Assembly: GCF_000719345.1 (NCBI RefSeq)
Contig: NZ_JOFX01000076.1
Span: forward strand, 1 to 10,027
Direction: 5' to 3'
Length of the DNA stretch: 10,027 bases
DNA from: Streptomyces sp. NRRL F-2664
GTDB lineage: Bacteria; Actinomycetota; Actinomycetes; Streptomycetales; Streptomycetaceae
The notes under the pieces: model-generated
What the model saw: only the letters and a program-made list of their open reading frames with translations
Database searches by the model: none
What the model was told of the DNA's origin: nothing
Made by a program: the position numbers and the translations under genes
In this document: in pieces, positions 1 to 6,123 of the stretch
How positions within the stretch are numbered: the first letter of the stretch is position 1
Layout: each line of letters opens with the position of its first letter

Positions 1-36
1 TTCCCACTCCGCATTCGTCAGATCCCCACGGCCCAT
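1..36 (-). CDS. IS5-family transposase, N-terminal 12 codons (runs off window)
   Basis: Reading leftward from an ATG at 34-36, the frame gives MGRGDLTNAEWE, which then leaves the window. This matches the characteristic start of actinobacterial IS5-type DDE transposases (M-x-R-G-D-L-T-x-A-x-W). The rest of the enzyme, including its catalytic residues, lies outside, so intactness cannot be judged. The 55 bases between this start and the CTAG at 92-95 would be the leader and terminal repeat of that element. Twelve residues is thin support, but they are highly typical of the family. Confidence 0.55.
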   Translation of the reverse strand, partial: MGRGDLTNAEWE

Positions 37-91
37 ACGACGAGCCTGCCCTCAACACCCCACCCCTGTCCGGAGATCCGAGAAACAGCCC
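37..91 (-). other. Probable terminal leader of the IS5-like element
   Basis: This stretch lies between the IS5-like start codon and the CTAG that begins the neighbouring IS4-type element. Read on the minus strand it begins GGGGCTGTTTCTCGG next to CTAG, which could be the element's terminal repeat. The partner end is outside the window, so this is inference from position only. Confidence 0.3.
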
Positions 92-110
92 CTAGGGGCA
101 ATACCGGTGA
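92..110 (+). repeat. Left terminal inverted repeat of the IS4-type element
   Basis: The sequence CTAGGGGCAATACCGGTGA is the exact reverse complement of 1286-1304. Similarity stops at 91 on the outside and 111 on the inside. The transposase stop codon (112-114) lies two bases inside the repeat. Confidence 0.9.
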
Positions 111-111
111 T

Positions 112-1289
112 TTAGGTTGTTTTCAGGTGTCTGCTGGTTGGTTTAGTGGGTGGGACCAGCGTGATGGTGTGGGCCGGTGGCGGGGGCGGGTTGCGGTGGT
201 GGGGGTGCTTGAGGTGCCAGTTGCTCATCTTGCGTTTGATAACACGGGGGTTCGAGCGCCGTCTGCGGGGTGCAGAAGCCGTTCGAGCAGTTCACGGGCT
301 GTGTGCTGGAAGGCCCGGGTCAGTCGTGAGGGGGGAAGGCGCCGCCTGGCCTGTGACGTGGCGGCGGGCGGCGTTGAGGGTGCGGGTGAAGGAGATCCGG
401 TCCGGATCGAGGCCGGCCTCCTGGGCGGTCTGGTGCATGAGATCGCGCAGTGCGTGGTGGACAAGGAGGAATCCGTAGACTTCCTGCTCGACACCGTCGG
501 GGTACTGCGAGCGCAGGACGAGCTGCCGGCCGCCCTGGTGGGTCTTGATCTCGTCCAGGGTGTTCTCGATCTCCCACCGCTGGTGGTAGAGGGCGGCGAG
601 TTCGACGGCGGGTGCCTGGCCGGGGTCGCAGACGGTGGTGACCAGCCGGTAGACGGTGTCCTCGCCGGAACCATCGAGCCTGTACTCGATAACCCGGACC
701 CCGGGCCGGGTCACGCCCGTCCCGGTCAGCACTCGCCACGATTTCAGCCTGGTATCGGCGGTGGCGGCTGGTTGCGGTGGACGGCACGGATACGCACTGC
801 GCTGCTGCCCTCTCCCTGAGCCGGGCCGACCGAAAAACTCGCCGTTGGCGTCGGTGTCCGGGACGTCGAAGCCCCCGCCGTTTCCGCAGTCGCGACCGGA
901 CGGCAAACCCGATCGAACAGCACCCGCAGCGGGTCCGGTCCCAGCCGCCGGCGGGCCCGGCCGATCGCCGCGGTCGTCGGCACCCGCCACGGCTTCTCCC
1001 ACCGCCGCACCCGCTCCAGCCCCTGCGTCAGAAGCCGGGCCACCTCCTCATAGCCCTGCCCCGGGAACAGGCACATCGCCAGCACGAAATACACCACCAC
1101 CCGGGCCGGCAACAACCGCGAGCGCTGTTCCACCCGCCCGCACTCCGCCACCACCTCATCCACCAACTCCGGCGGAAACACCCGCGTCAGCACACCCAGA
1201 GCGATCCGGTCCGACAACCGGCCACCCGACGACTTCACCTGCCCAGGCCTCGGCACACCCACCCAACGACCAACCTCACCCAAAGTCAC
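112..1289 (-). pseudogene. IS4-family DDE transposase, deleted and frameshifted
   Basis: The product would cut and join the ends of its own element. From GTG 1289 to about 870, one frame encodes the N-terminal IS4 domain (LSDRIALGVL..., ELVDEVVAECG). A second frame then takes over with FDVPDTDANGEFFGRPGSG (870-810). Around 760-785 a large deletion removes the region that should carry the catalytic aspartates. The C-terminal half resumes with RVIEYRLDG and a complete Y-x2-R-x3-E-x6-K signature (YHQRWEIENTLDEIK, 544-588), so the catalytic Glu is retained. Two more frameshifts follow, near 345 and 260, and the last frame ends KMSNWHLKH... at TAA 112-114. At least three frameshifts plus the deletion make it non-functional. 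The family call is secure from the YREK motif and the terminal repeats. Confidence 0.85.
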
Positions 1290-1304
1290 CGGTATTGCCC
1301 CTAG
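1286..1304 (-). repeat. Right terminal inverted repeat of the IS4-type element
   Basis: The sequence TCACCGGTATTGCCCCTAG is the exact reverse complement of 92-110. The likely transposase start codon, GTG at 1287-1289, lies inside this repeat. Confidence 0.9.
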
Positions 1305-1319
1305 TACTCCAGCAGCGGA

Positions 1320-1740
1320 TCGTGTCCTGAGCTGGTTCTTCTTTGGTGATGGCTGCGTCGCGCGGTTGCTTGGCGGCAGCGTCGCCAGTGGGACCAGGTG
1401 ATGCCGAGGGCCTCCTCGCACATCTACTGCTGCACGGTTGTGAGCTTGTCCCAGCCGAGCCGGACCGAGCGCACCCACCGTCCGAGGTCCTCGCCCTGGT
1501 GCATTACCTCGCCGGGCTCGGTCGGTGGCCGGGCACCAAGACGGGTCGATGTCCTCCAGCTGCTCCCGCCGCTCCGGCGACAGCGCGCCGGACCAGGAAT
1601 CAACCGGCAGCCCTTCGGCCTGGCGCTGTTCGAGGTCCTGGGCACGCCGGGCGGCGGCCGCGCGTTCTTCAGAAAGATGCCCACCCGGTACCCCTGATAC
1701 GTGGCATCGAGAGGGGCCGGATCGCGACGCCGGACGAGTG
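1320..1740 (-). pseudogene. Helicase-associated-domain protein, remnant
   Basis: Read leftward, the pieces match the helicase-associated repeat proteins of Streptomyces, which follow or accompany DEAD-type helicase modules. The order is DATYQGYRVGIFLKNA (about 1665-1715), then in another frame QDLEQRQAEGLPVDS and LSPERREQLEDIDPSWCP (about 1545-1650), then back in the first frame TEPGEVMHQGEDLGRWV and LGWDKLTTVQQ (1424-1530). An in-frame TAG (1424-1426) replaces a residue, probably Trp, because the family sequence continues directly as MCEEALGITW. At least two frameshifts and one nonsense change disable it. No helicase core is present. The left side is cut by the IS4-type element. Confidence 0.7.
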
Positions 1741-1830
1741 CGAGGTGGCGGGCTGGACGCGGTGCAGCCAGGTCCGCAACCCGCTCGGCCGGCAGCCCCG
1801 CCGGGCGGGTGCGCGGACGTCGGGTGTGCG

Positions 1831-2345
1831 GTGAAGGCGTTTGCGGGCCGGGTGCGGTCCTTCGATCGGGCGGCGCGGCTGCTGATGGTCGACCAGTTCG
1901 CCATCGGCCCGGGCTTATATATGCTGATGCCTACCTCGCGGACCATCTCGCCCACGGGCCCGGGCTGGCCGCCTGGGCGGTTGGCCTGGTGCTGGGAGTG
2001 AGCAACCTCTCGCAGCAGGGCATGTTCCTGATCGGCGGGACCCTGGCCGACCGGTACGGGTGCAAGCCGATGATCCTGGTCGGCTGCGCACTGCGGACCG
2101 TTGCCTGCGCGCTGCTCGCGGTGGTGCAGCCGCCGTCGGCGCTGGTGGTCGCCTAGGTGCTGACCGGTCTGGCCGGTGCCCTGTTCAATGCGGCGGTTCG
2201 CGCCTCTCTGGCCGCCTCGGCCGGGCCGGAGCGGCGGGTGGAGGCGTTCGCTGCGTTCAACGTCTTCTACCAGGCGGCATCCTGGTCGGACCGCTGGCCG
2301 GACTGGCCTTGCTGTCGTGGGACGGCGCTCGCTCCGGCGAGGTGC
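1831..2345 (+). pseudogene. MdtH-like MFS transporter, N-terminal half, broken
   Basis: A GTG at 1831 starts VKAFAGRVRSFDRAARLL and VDQFAIGPGLYMLMP. After a one-base loss near 1937 the frame continues YLADHLAHGPGLAAW, SNLSQQGMFLIGGTLADRYG (MFS motif A in the TM2-TM3 loop) and ALRTVACALLAV. A TAG at 2154-2156 interrupts it, followed by VLTGLAGALFNAAVR and RRVEAFAAFNVFYQA. Another frameshift near 2275 leads to GILVGPLAGLALLSWD. This is the first five or so membrane segments of a 12-TM drug-type exporter; the C-terminal half is absent. The remnant ends against the 3' end of the oppositely oriented MFS gene. Two frameshifts plus a stop make it non-functional. Confidence 0.8.
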
Positions 2346-3667
2346 AGTTGGTCGCAGGCCGGAACGTGGCTGTGACGCCATCCGCCGGGTACCTTCACCG
2401 CGCCTTCCAGGTGCCGGTGCCCGGCTGCGAGGCCGGTGTGCACGCGCAGAGAGTCGTCGGTGTCCCAGGCGGGCCACAGCCGTACGGCTGTCACGGCGGC
2501 GGTCAGGCCGATCGCACCGAGGGCGACGGCGGCGGACAGCAGTCCGGCCGACGCGCCCACCCATCCCGCGAGGGGGTAGGTGATCAGCCAGGCGGCGTGG
2601 GAGAGGGAGAACTGGGCGGCGAAGGCGGGCGTGCGCTCCTCGGGCGGGGCCGAACGCCGGATGAGACGGCCGGTTGGGGTCAGGACCATCGAGCACGCTG
2701 CGCCGAATGCCGCCCACGTCCCGAGCAGTGCGGGCCAGCGCCAGTCTCCGCCCGAGGCGGCGGTGATCAGGCCGACGGCCGCGAACACCACCGGCAGGAG
2801 CAGGGCCCCGGTGAGCATCACGGTGCGGTCGGCAAGGCGGTCGAGGATGCGCGGCAGCAGCAGGGCGACGAGCATCGATCCGGCGCCGTACGCGCCGAGG
2901 GCGAAGGCCACGTCGCCGGTGGAGCGGGAGAGGTGGTCACGGACGTAGATCACCGTGTTGACGGTGACCAGGGCGCTGGCGGCGGCCACCGCCAGGTTCA
3001 GGCACAGCAGGGCGCGCAGGCGCGGTATCCGGAAGAACAGGCGGCTGCCCGCGGTGGCCTTCGCGTACGCGCCCCCGGTCCGCGCGGGCGCCGGTGCCGG
3101 CTTGGGCAGCACCGCCGATACGACGAGAGCCGCGGAGGCGAGGAATCCGCCGACCGTGCCCAGGAACAGCCAGTTGTAGGTCATGAACGTCAGCAGCGCA
3201 GCGGCCAGTGCCGGGCTGAACAGGCTCTCCAGGTCGTAAGCCAGCCTCGACAACGACAGCGCCTGCGTGTAGTCGCGTTCCTTCGGCAGGACGTCGGGGA
3301 TGACAGCCTGGAAGGTCGGGGTGAAGGCGGCGGAGGCGGCCTGGAGCGCGAAGATCAGGACGTAGACCTGCCAGACCTGGTCGACGAATGGCAGACTCAG
3401 CGCGACCGCGGCGCGGGTCAGGTCCGAGCCGACCATCAGGGCCCGGCGCGGGATGCGGTGAGCGAGCGCACCGATCGCCTGAGCGATGGCCACGTAGGCG
3501 ACCATCTTGATCGCCAGCGCGGTTCCGAGGACCGATCCGGCCCGGGGACCAGCGATGTCGTAGGCGAGCAGGGCCAGGGCCACGGTGGCCAGGCCGGTGC
3601 CGACCAGGGCGATCACCTGGGCGGTGAACAGGTGCCGGTAGGCGCGGTTGCGCAGCACGGACAGCAT
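2267..3667 (-). CDS. MFS efflux transporter with His-containing tail, probable Ni/Co/Zn exporter
   Basis: This open frame encodes 466 aa beginning MLSVLRNRAYRHLFTAQV from ATG 3667, with a GAAGGA ribosome site seven bases upstream. The hydrophobic pattern fits about 12 membrane segments. A motif-A-like loop, GALAHRIPRRALMVGSD, lies at residues 66-82, with His where Asp is usual. The cytoplasmic tail has His at 410, 417, 419, 432, 434 and 442, resembling NreB-type metal exporters whose tails bind metal. The gene is divergent from an ArsR-type metal sensor with an operator-like dyad between them, so metal efflux under its control is the likely role; the metal is not decided by sequence. Residues from about 443 on (LAGASAVPRQQGQ...) are the antisense of the neighbouring MFS remnant, so the natural C-terminus was replaced at a junction near 2340. 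The core should still fold. Confidence 0.8.
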   Translation of the reverse strand: MLSVLRNRAYRHLFTAQVIALVGTGLATVALALLAYDIAGPRAGSVLGTALAIKMVAYVAIAQAIGALAHRIPRRALMVGSDLTRAAVALSLPFVDQVWQVYVLIFALQAASAAFTPTFQAVIPDVLPKERDYTQALSLSRLAYDLESLFSPALAAALLTFMTYNWLFLGTVGGFLASAALVVSAVLPKPAPAPARTGGAYAKATAGSRLFFRIPRLRALLCLNLAVAAASALVTVNTVIYVRDHLSRSTGDVAFALGAYGAGSMLVALLLPRILDRLADRTVMLTGALLLPVVFAAVGLITAASGGDWRWPALLGTWAAFGAACSMVLTPTGRLIRRSAPPEERTPAFAAQFSLSHAAWLITYPLAGWVGASAGLLSAAVALGAIGLTAAVTAVRLWPAWDTDDSLRVHTGLAAGHRHLEGAVKVPGGWRHSHVPACDQLHLAGASAVPRQQGQSGQRSDQDAAW

Positions 3668-3674
3668 GCGGACG

Positions 3675-3680
3675 TCCTTC
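3675..3680 (-). promoter_or_regulatory. Ribosome binding site of the MFS exporter
   Basis: GAAGGA on the minus strand lies seven bases upstream of ATG 3667 and supports that start. Confidence 0.55.
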
Positions 3681-3705
3681 GCAGGGCGGAGGGGTTGACA
3701 CCTCC

Positions 3706-3711
3706 ACCATA
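3706..3711 (-). promoter_or_regulatory. Possible -10 box for the MFS exporter
   Basis: TATGGT on the minus strand fits the TAnnnT pattern and lies 38 bases upstream of the start codon. The -35 position falls inside the TGCGCA dyad and matches consensus poorly, which fits a promoter blocked by bound repressor. This is inference. Confidence 0.35.
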
Positions 3712-3713
3712 CG

Positions 3714-3737
3714 CATATGTGCGCAGTTGCGCATATG
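3714..3737. promoter_or_regulatory. Operator-like dyad between the arsR-type gene and the MFS exporter
   Basis: The stretch reads CATATG TGCGCA GT TGCGCA TATG: two TGCGCA blocks around a GT centre, flanked by CATATG on both sides, with one base of asymmetry. CGCATATG is also directly repeated at 3712-3719 and 3730-3737. Imperfect AT-rich/TGCGCA dyads of this size between divergent genes are typical ArsR/SmtB binding sites. The dyad covers the probable -35 region of the exporter. Confidence 0.6.
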
Positions 3738-3788
3738 ACAGATGAGTGTCGGGCGCACGCCGGCCGGGGGACAGGATCACGACCGGCA

Positions 3789-3794
3789 TACCCT
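3789..3794 (+). promoter_or_regulatory. Possible leaderless -10 box for the arsR-type gene
   Basis: TACCCT fits TAnnnT and is separated from ATG 3801 by six bases, so transcription would begin at or next to the start codon. No convincing -35 is seen. The antitoxin gene in this window has the same geometry. Confidence 0.35.
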
Positions 3795-3800
3795 GGTCGC

Positions 3801-4160
3801 ATGTCTGTGAGCGAGTCGGTTTCAGCTGCAAGCGGTGCGCATGTGCGCGTCCCGGACGAGGCGCGCCTGACCGAGGCCGCCGTGGTCTTCGCGCTGCTCT
3901 CCGACGCCACCCGACTGCACCTGCTGTGGCTCCTCGCCCAGGAGGAGTCGGACGTCGGCTCCCTCGCCGAGCACTGCCCCGCCTCCCGGACCGCGGTCAG
4001 CCAGCACCTGGCCAAGCTCCGGCTCGCCGGCCTGGTGGAATCCCGCCGGGAAGGCCGGCACGTCGTCTACCGGCTCGGCGACGGACACCTGCGCCGCCTG
4101 GTCACCGAGGCGCTCAGCCACGCCGACCACCGGATCAGCGGCGAGGCCCCGCACGACTGA
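3801..4160 (+). CDS. ArsR/SmtB-family metal-sensing repressor (helix-5 site type)
   Basis: The gene encodes 119 aa, the usual length for this family of dimeric winged-helix repressors that leave DNA when they bind metal. The fold is plain: LLSDATRLHLLWLLAQEES (residues 32-50), the recognition region SRTAVSQHLAKLRLAGLV (62-79) and wing residues RREGRHVVYRL (82-92). Helix 5 carries D94-x-H96-x10-H107-x2-H110, the exact spacing of the Zn/Co/Ni site in CzrA and NmtR; there is no CxC arsenic-type motif in the recognition region. ATG 3801 is preferred over ATG 3717, which lies inside the dyad and would add 28 residues unlike the family. No Shine-Dalgarno is seen, but TACCCT ends six bases before the ATG, so the message may be leaderless. 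It probably represses the divergent exporter and perhaps itself. Confidence 0.9.
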   Translation: MSVSESVSAASGAHVRVPDEARLTEAAVVFALLSDATRLHLLWLLAQEESDVGSLAEHCPASRTAVSQHLAKLRLAGLVESRREGRHVVYRLGDGHLRRLVTEALSHADHRISGEAPHD

Positions 4161-4249
4161 CGCGCGCAGCGCCGGACACAGGGCTTCCCGATGATCCGTC
4201 ACACCGTTCCGCCCAGGTCAGCTGCCCGGCGGAAGCCCGGGACACCTCA

Positions 4250-4282
4250 AGCGGGGGCGCCCCCTACGGGAGCGCCCCCGCT
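4250..4282. terminator. Strong hairpin, probably a bidirectional terminator
   Basis: A perfect 11-bp stem (AGCGGGGGCGC at 4250-4260, GCGCCCCCGCT at 4272-4282) encloses an 11-base loop. It lies 90 bases after the arsR-type stop and directly beyond a TGA (4282-4284, minus strand) that is the likely original end of the YcnI-like gene. It therefore could serve both convergent genes. There is no U-run, which is common for streptomycete terminators. Confidence 0.7.
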
Positions 4283-4954
4283 CATCCTTGCGGATCCAGG
4301 CTCCCGTCCCCGTACGCCGGACCCCGAAGGCGATGCCCGCCGCTACCACCAGCACCGCGGCCCCGATCCCGGCCCAGGCGCCGGCCGACAGCCCGCCCCC
4401 GGAGTCTTTCGGTTCGGCTTAGGCGGACGGAACTGCCGCCGACGGGCGGCCGTACTCGGCGACGGGGACGGGGAGCTGCCGGCCGCCCCGCCGGGGGAGG
4501 GGCCCAACAGCGTGGCGCCCGGTACCGCGGCCGTCAGCTTGAGCACGGGAGCCGGGCTGCCGGTTCCGCCAGCTCTATCCAGCGGTCGACCTTGCCGTCG
4601 CTAGCTACAACGTCTTGAAAGCCAGCTCCTTGGCCTCCCGCAACTGCCGGACCACCACCGAGTACTTCGGCGTCCTTGCCCACGGCCCACCGCAGGACCC
4701 TTGACCGTGTAGCCGTCGGGGCTCGCGGTGAACTTCCAGCCCTGCGGGCCCTGCCCGTAGATGACATCAGACGGCGCAATGCCCTCGGGCAGCACCACCC
4801 GCAGCTCGGTGATCCCGGCCGAGTCCCACTCCGACCCTGCCGCGAACTTCAAGGTGACGTCCTCGGCCAGGGCCAGAGCCGTCTCGGACTCCACTGCAAC
4901 GTGCGCTGTGGCAGGAACAGCAGCCAGGACGACACCCGCAGCAGCTGCGGACAC
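4282..4954 (-). pseudogene. YcnI-like (DUF1775) secreted copper-binding protein, frameshifted
   Basis: From GTG 4954 the frame gives a short hydrophobic signal (AAAAGVVLAAVPATA) and then H18, which would be the mature N-terminal His. YcnI proteins bind Cu(II) through such an N-terminal His. The conserved body follows: SAGITELRVVLPEGIAPSDV and GQGPQGWKFTASPDGYTV, to about 4690. The rest is split over several frames: YSVVVRQLREAKELAFKTL, then DGKVDRWIELAEPAA after a TAG, then VLKLTAAVPGATLL, a Ser/Pro-rich linker, and SAGAWAGIGAAVLVVAAGIA, a C-terminal membrane anchor near 4330-4390. The basic start of the signal peptide appears missing. The likely original stop is TGA 4282-4284, just before the hairpin. 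At least four frame changes make it non-functional. Confidence 0.75.
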
Positions 4955-5614
4955 CCCGCAAGGGCCGCAGGGCGTTCGCCGCCTCCGGGACAGGATGGGC
5001 GCACAAGCCCTCCCCTCGGCGGCCCCGTCGCTTCACCGCGCCCTTCAGTCGCCGTCCTGACCCGGCCACACAACGCCAGCACACCGCAGACCGCCGCGCC
5101 AGGCGGGGCCGTCAGCGGCCGCCATCTGCTCCACCAGACCCTCATCGCGGCTGCCACGCCCAGCGCGAGGGCCCAGACCCTGTGCAGGACGCGGTCCAGC
5201 CGTTGCAGCAGCCGCGCGACCGCACAGGCGGCGACCGCGTGGACTGCAGCCATCGCCAGGGACTCGTGCAGCCGCTCGCGCCACACCGGACGCATCTGAA
5301 CGGGCACCACATGACCGGTGTGCCCACCCCGCCCCGTGGCGGCCGCGGCCATCCAGTGGTGCAACAGGGCCTGGGCCGCACAGCTCACCCCAACGAGCAC
5401 CGGCATAGACCACCGCCGCACGCGCCCGCAGACCCACCCAAATGCCAGCAGCGTCAACGCCGCCACTCCGGCACGGTCCCATTGCACCGGACCGCCGGCA
5501 ACCAGATGGTGCCCGGCCAGCCCCAACCCCGCCTGCGCCGTCGCGCAAGACACCGGCGCGCACAATCAGCGGAAGTGCGCCCCGGGAACGGCGGTGAAGA
5601 GGAAGCGGCGCCAT
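4849..5614 (-). pseudogene. His-rich small integral membrane protein, probably frameshifted
   Basis: The main frame (TTG 5565 to a stop at 4849) has about four membrane segments, near residues 31-47, 53-72, 102-120 and 129-146, with His pairs at 19-20 and 69-70 and others at 82, 85, 100 and 109. It resembles uncharacterised actinobacterial membrane proteins; I know no function. A stop codon directly precedes TTG 5565. A better start, ATG 5614 with a GGGGGCGG-type ribosome site, opens another frame (MAPLPLHRRSRGALPLIV) that would join after a one-base shift near 5555, so the gene is probably frameshifted. The homologous part likely ends near 5060, and the remaining open frame overlaps the YcnI-like start. 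Same direction and tight spacing suggest one former operon with the YcnI-like gene. Confidence 0.5.
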
Positions 5615-5749
5615 GGCCCGCCCCCATCATCGGGCAGCCGGGCAATCCCAGAAGGCCAAAAGCCCGATCCCACCCCCGGCCGCAGCGCCGTGGCGGAGGC
5701 AGGCCGCGCCGCCGACAGCCCACCGCTTCACACATCTACCCTCCGGCGG
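5615..5749. other. Stretch without a recognisable gene
   Basis: This lies between the membrane-protein start and the recognisable end of the CDF remnant. It may hold the decayed last residues of the CDF protein, but no frame shows convincing family residues. Confidence 0.4.
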
Positions 5750-6002
5750 CAGCCGACCCAGCTGCGGATCGACGACGATATCGGTCTCGGCACGCAGGGT
5801 GTGCCCGATCCACCGCATGCGCACCTGGCCGAGCCCGCGAACCCCGGCCACCGTTGTGCAGGGCGTGCTCGGCCTTGTCGACGAGGGCGGGGCCGACGGA
5901 GTCCATCAGCCGTCGGTAGACCTCGGGGGCGACCTTCCGCGTCGTGCCCGCCGTGGTCCGCGCGGCCGAAGCCTCGCCGTACGTGCACTGCGTCTCCGTC
6001 AT
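5750..6002 (-). pseudogene. Cation diffusion facilitator (CDF), C-terminal domain remnant
   Basis: Only the cytoplasmic metal-binding domain of a CDF-type Zn/Co/Cd exporter is present. One frame gives APEVYRRLMDSVGPALVDKA followed by EHALH (about 5860-5940). After a single extra A near 5857 the next frame gives VAGVRGLGQVRMRWIGH and then TLRAETDIVVDPQLG (to about 5755). This D-P-A-L-V ... G-V-R ... R-W-I-G-H pattern is typical of actinobacterial CDF proteins. All six membrane segments and their metal site are missing; upstream of 5940 the reading (MTETQCTYG...) does not look like CDF. It is an N-terminal deletion plus a frameshift. It adds to the metal-handling theme of the neighbouring genes. 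Confidence 0.7.
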
Positions 6003-6123
6003 CGGGGCGGGGCGCCATTGTCTCCGCGAGCCGATACGGCACCGGCGTCCGGTTGTGAAAGGCGGCCACATCGCACGCCCAAGGACATACGGTTGATACC
6101 GCCGATGATCATTTTGGGGGACC
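6003..6123. promoter_or_regulatory. Leader region of the STAND NTPase pseudogene
   Basis: No convincing gene is seen. The last bases, TTTTGGGGGACC before GTG 6124, provide a strong purine-rich ribosome site (GGGGGA at 6115-6120). A promoter for the NTPase gene is presumably here, but no clear -35/-10 pair is visible. Confidence 0.4.

Larger units (their letters stand above)
92..1304 (-). mobile_element. Decayed IS4-type insertion sequence with perfect 19-bp inverted ends
   Basis: The element is bounded by perfect 19-bp inverted repeats at 92-110 and 1286-1304 and contains one leftward transposase gene. Both ends begin with CTAG, which is its own complement. CTAG could therefore be the outer four bases of each repeat or a 4-bp target duplication flanking 15-bp repeats; the sequence cannot decide. 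The transposase is wrecked, so the element cannot move by itself, but the ends could still be used by a related transposase. At about 1.2 kb it is shorter than expected for an intact relative, in line with the internal deletion. Confidence 0.8.

Noticed and set aside
744..2717. 657-codon open frame on the minus strand
   Set aside because: It crosses the IS4-type transposase start, the helicase-associated remnant and the antisense of two MFS genes. Only short pieces match families, so as a whole it is a chance frame in high-G+C DNA.
3695..3700. Perfect TTGACA as a -35 box for the arsR-type gene
   Set aside because: At 16-19 bases downstream there is no acceptable -10 (TGTGCG region), and the preferred start is about 100 bases away.
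2060..3745. 561-codon open frame on the plus strand
   Set aside because: Apart from a short MFS piece at its start it is the antisense of the MFS exporter and has a Gly/Arg/Gln-rich low-complexity reading.
3717..3800. Upstream ATG (3717) as the arsR-type start
   Set aside because: It lies in the operator dyad and adds 28 residues not typical of the family; ATG 3801 gives a normal-length protein.
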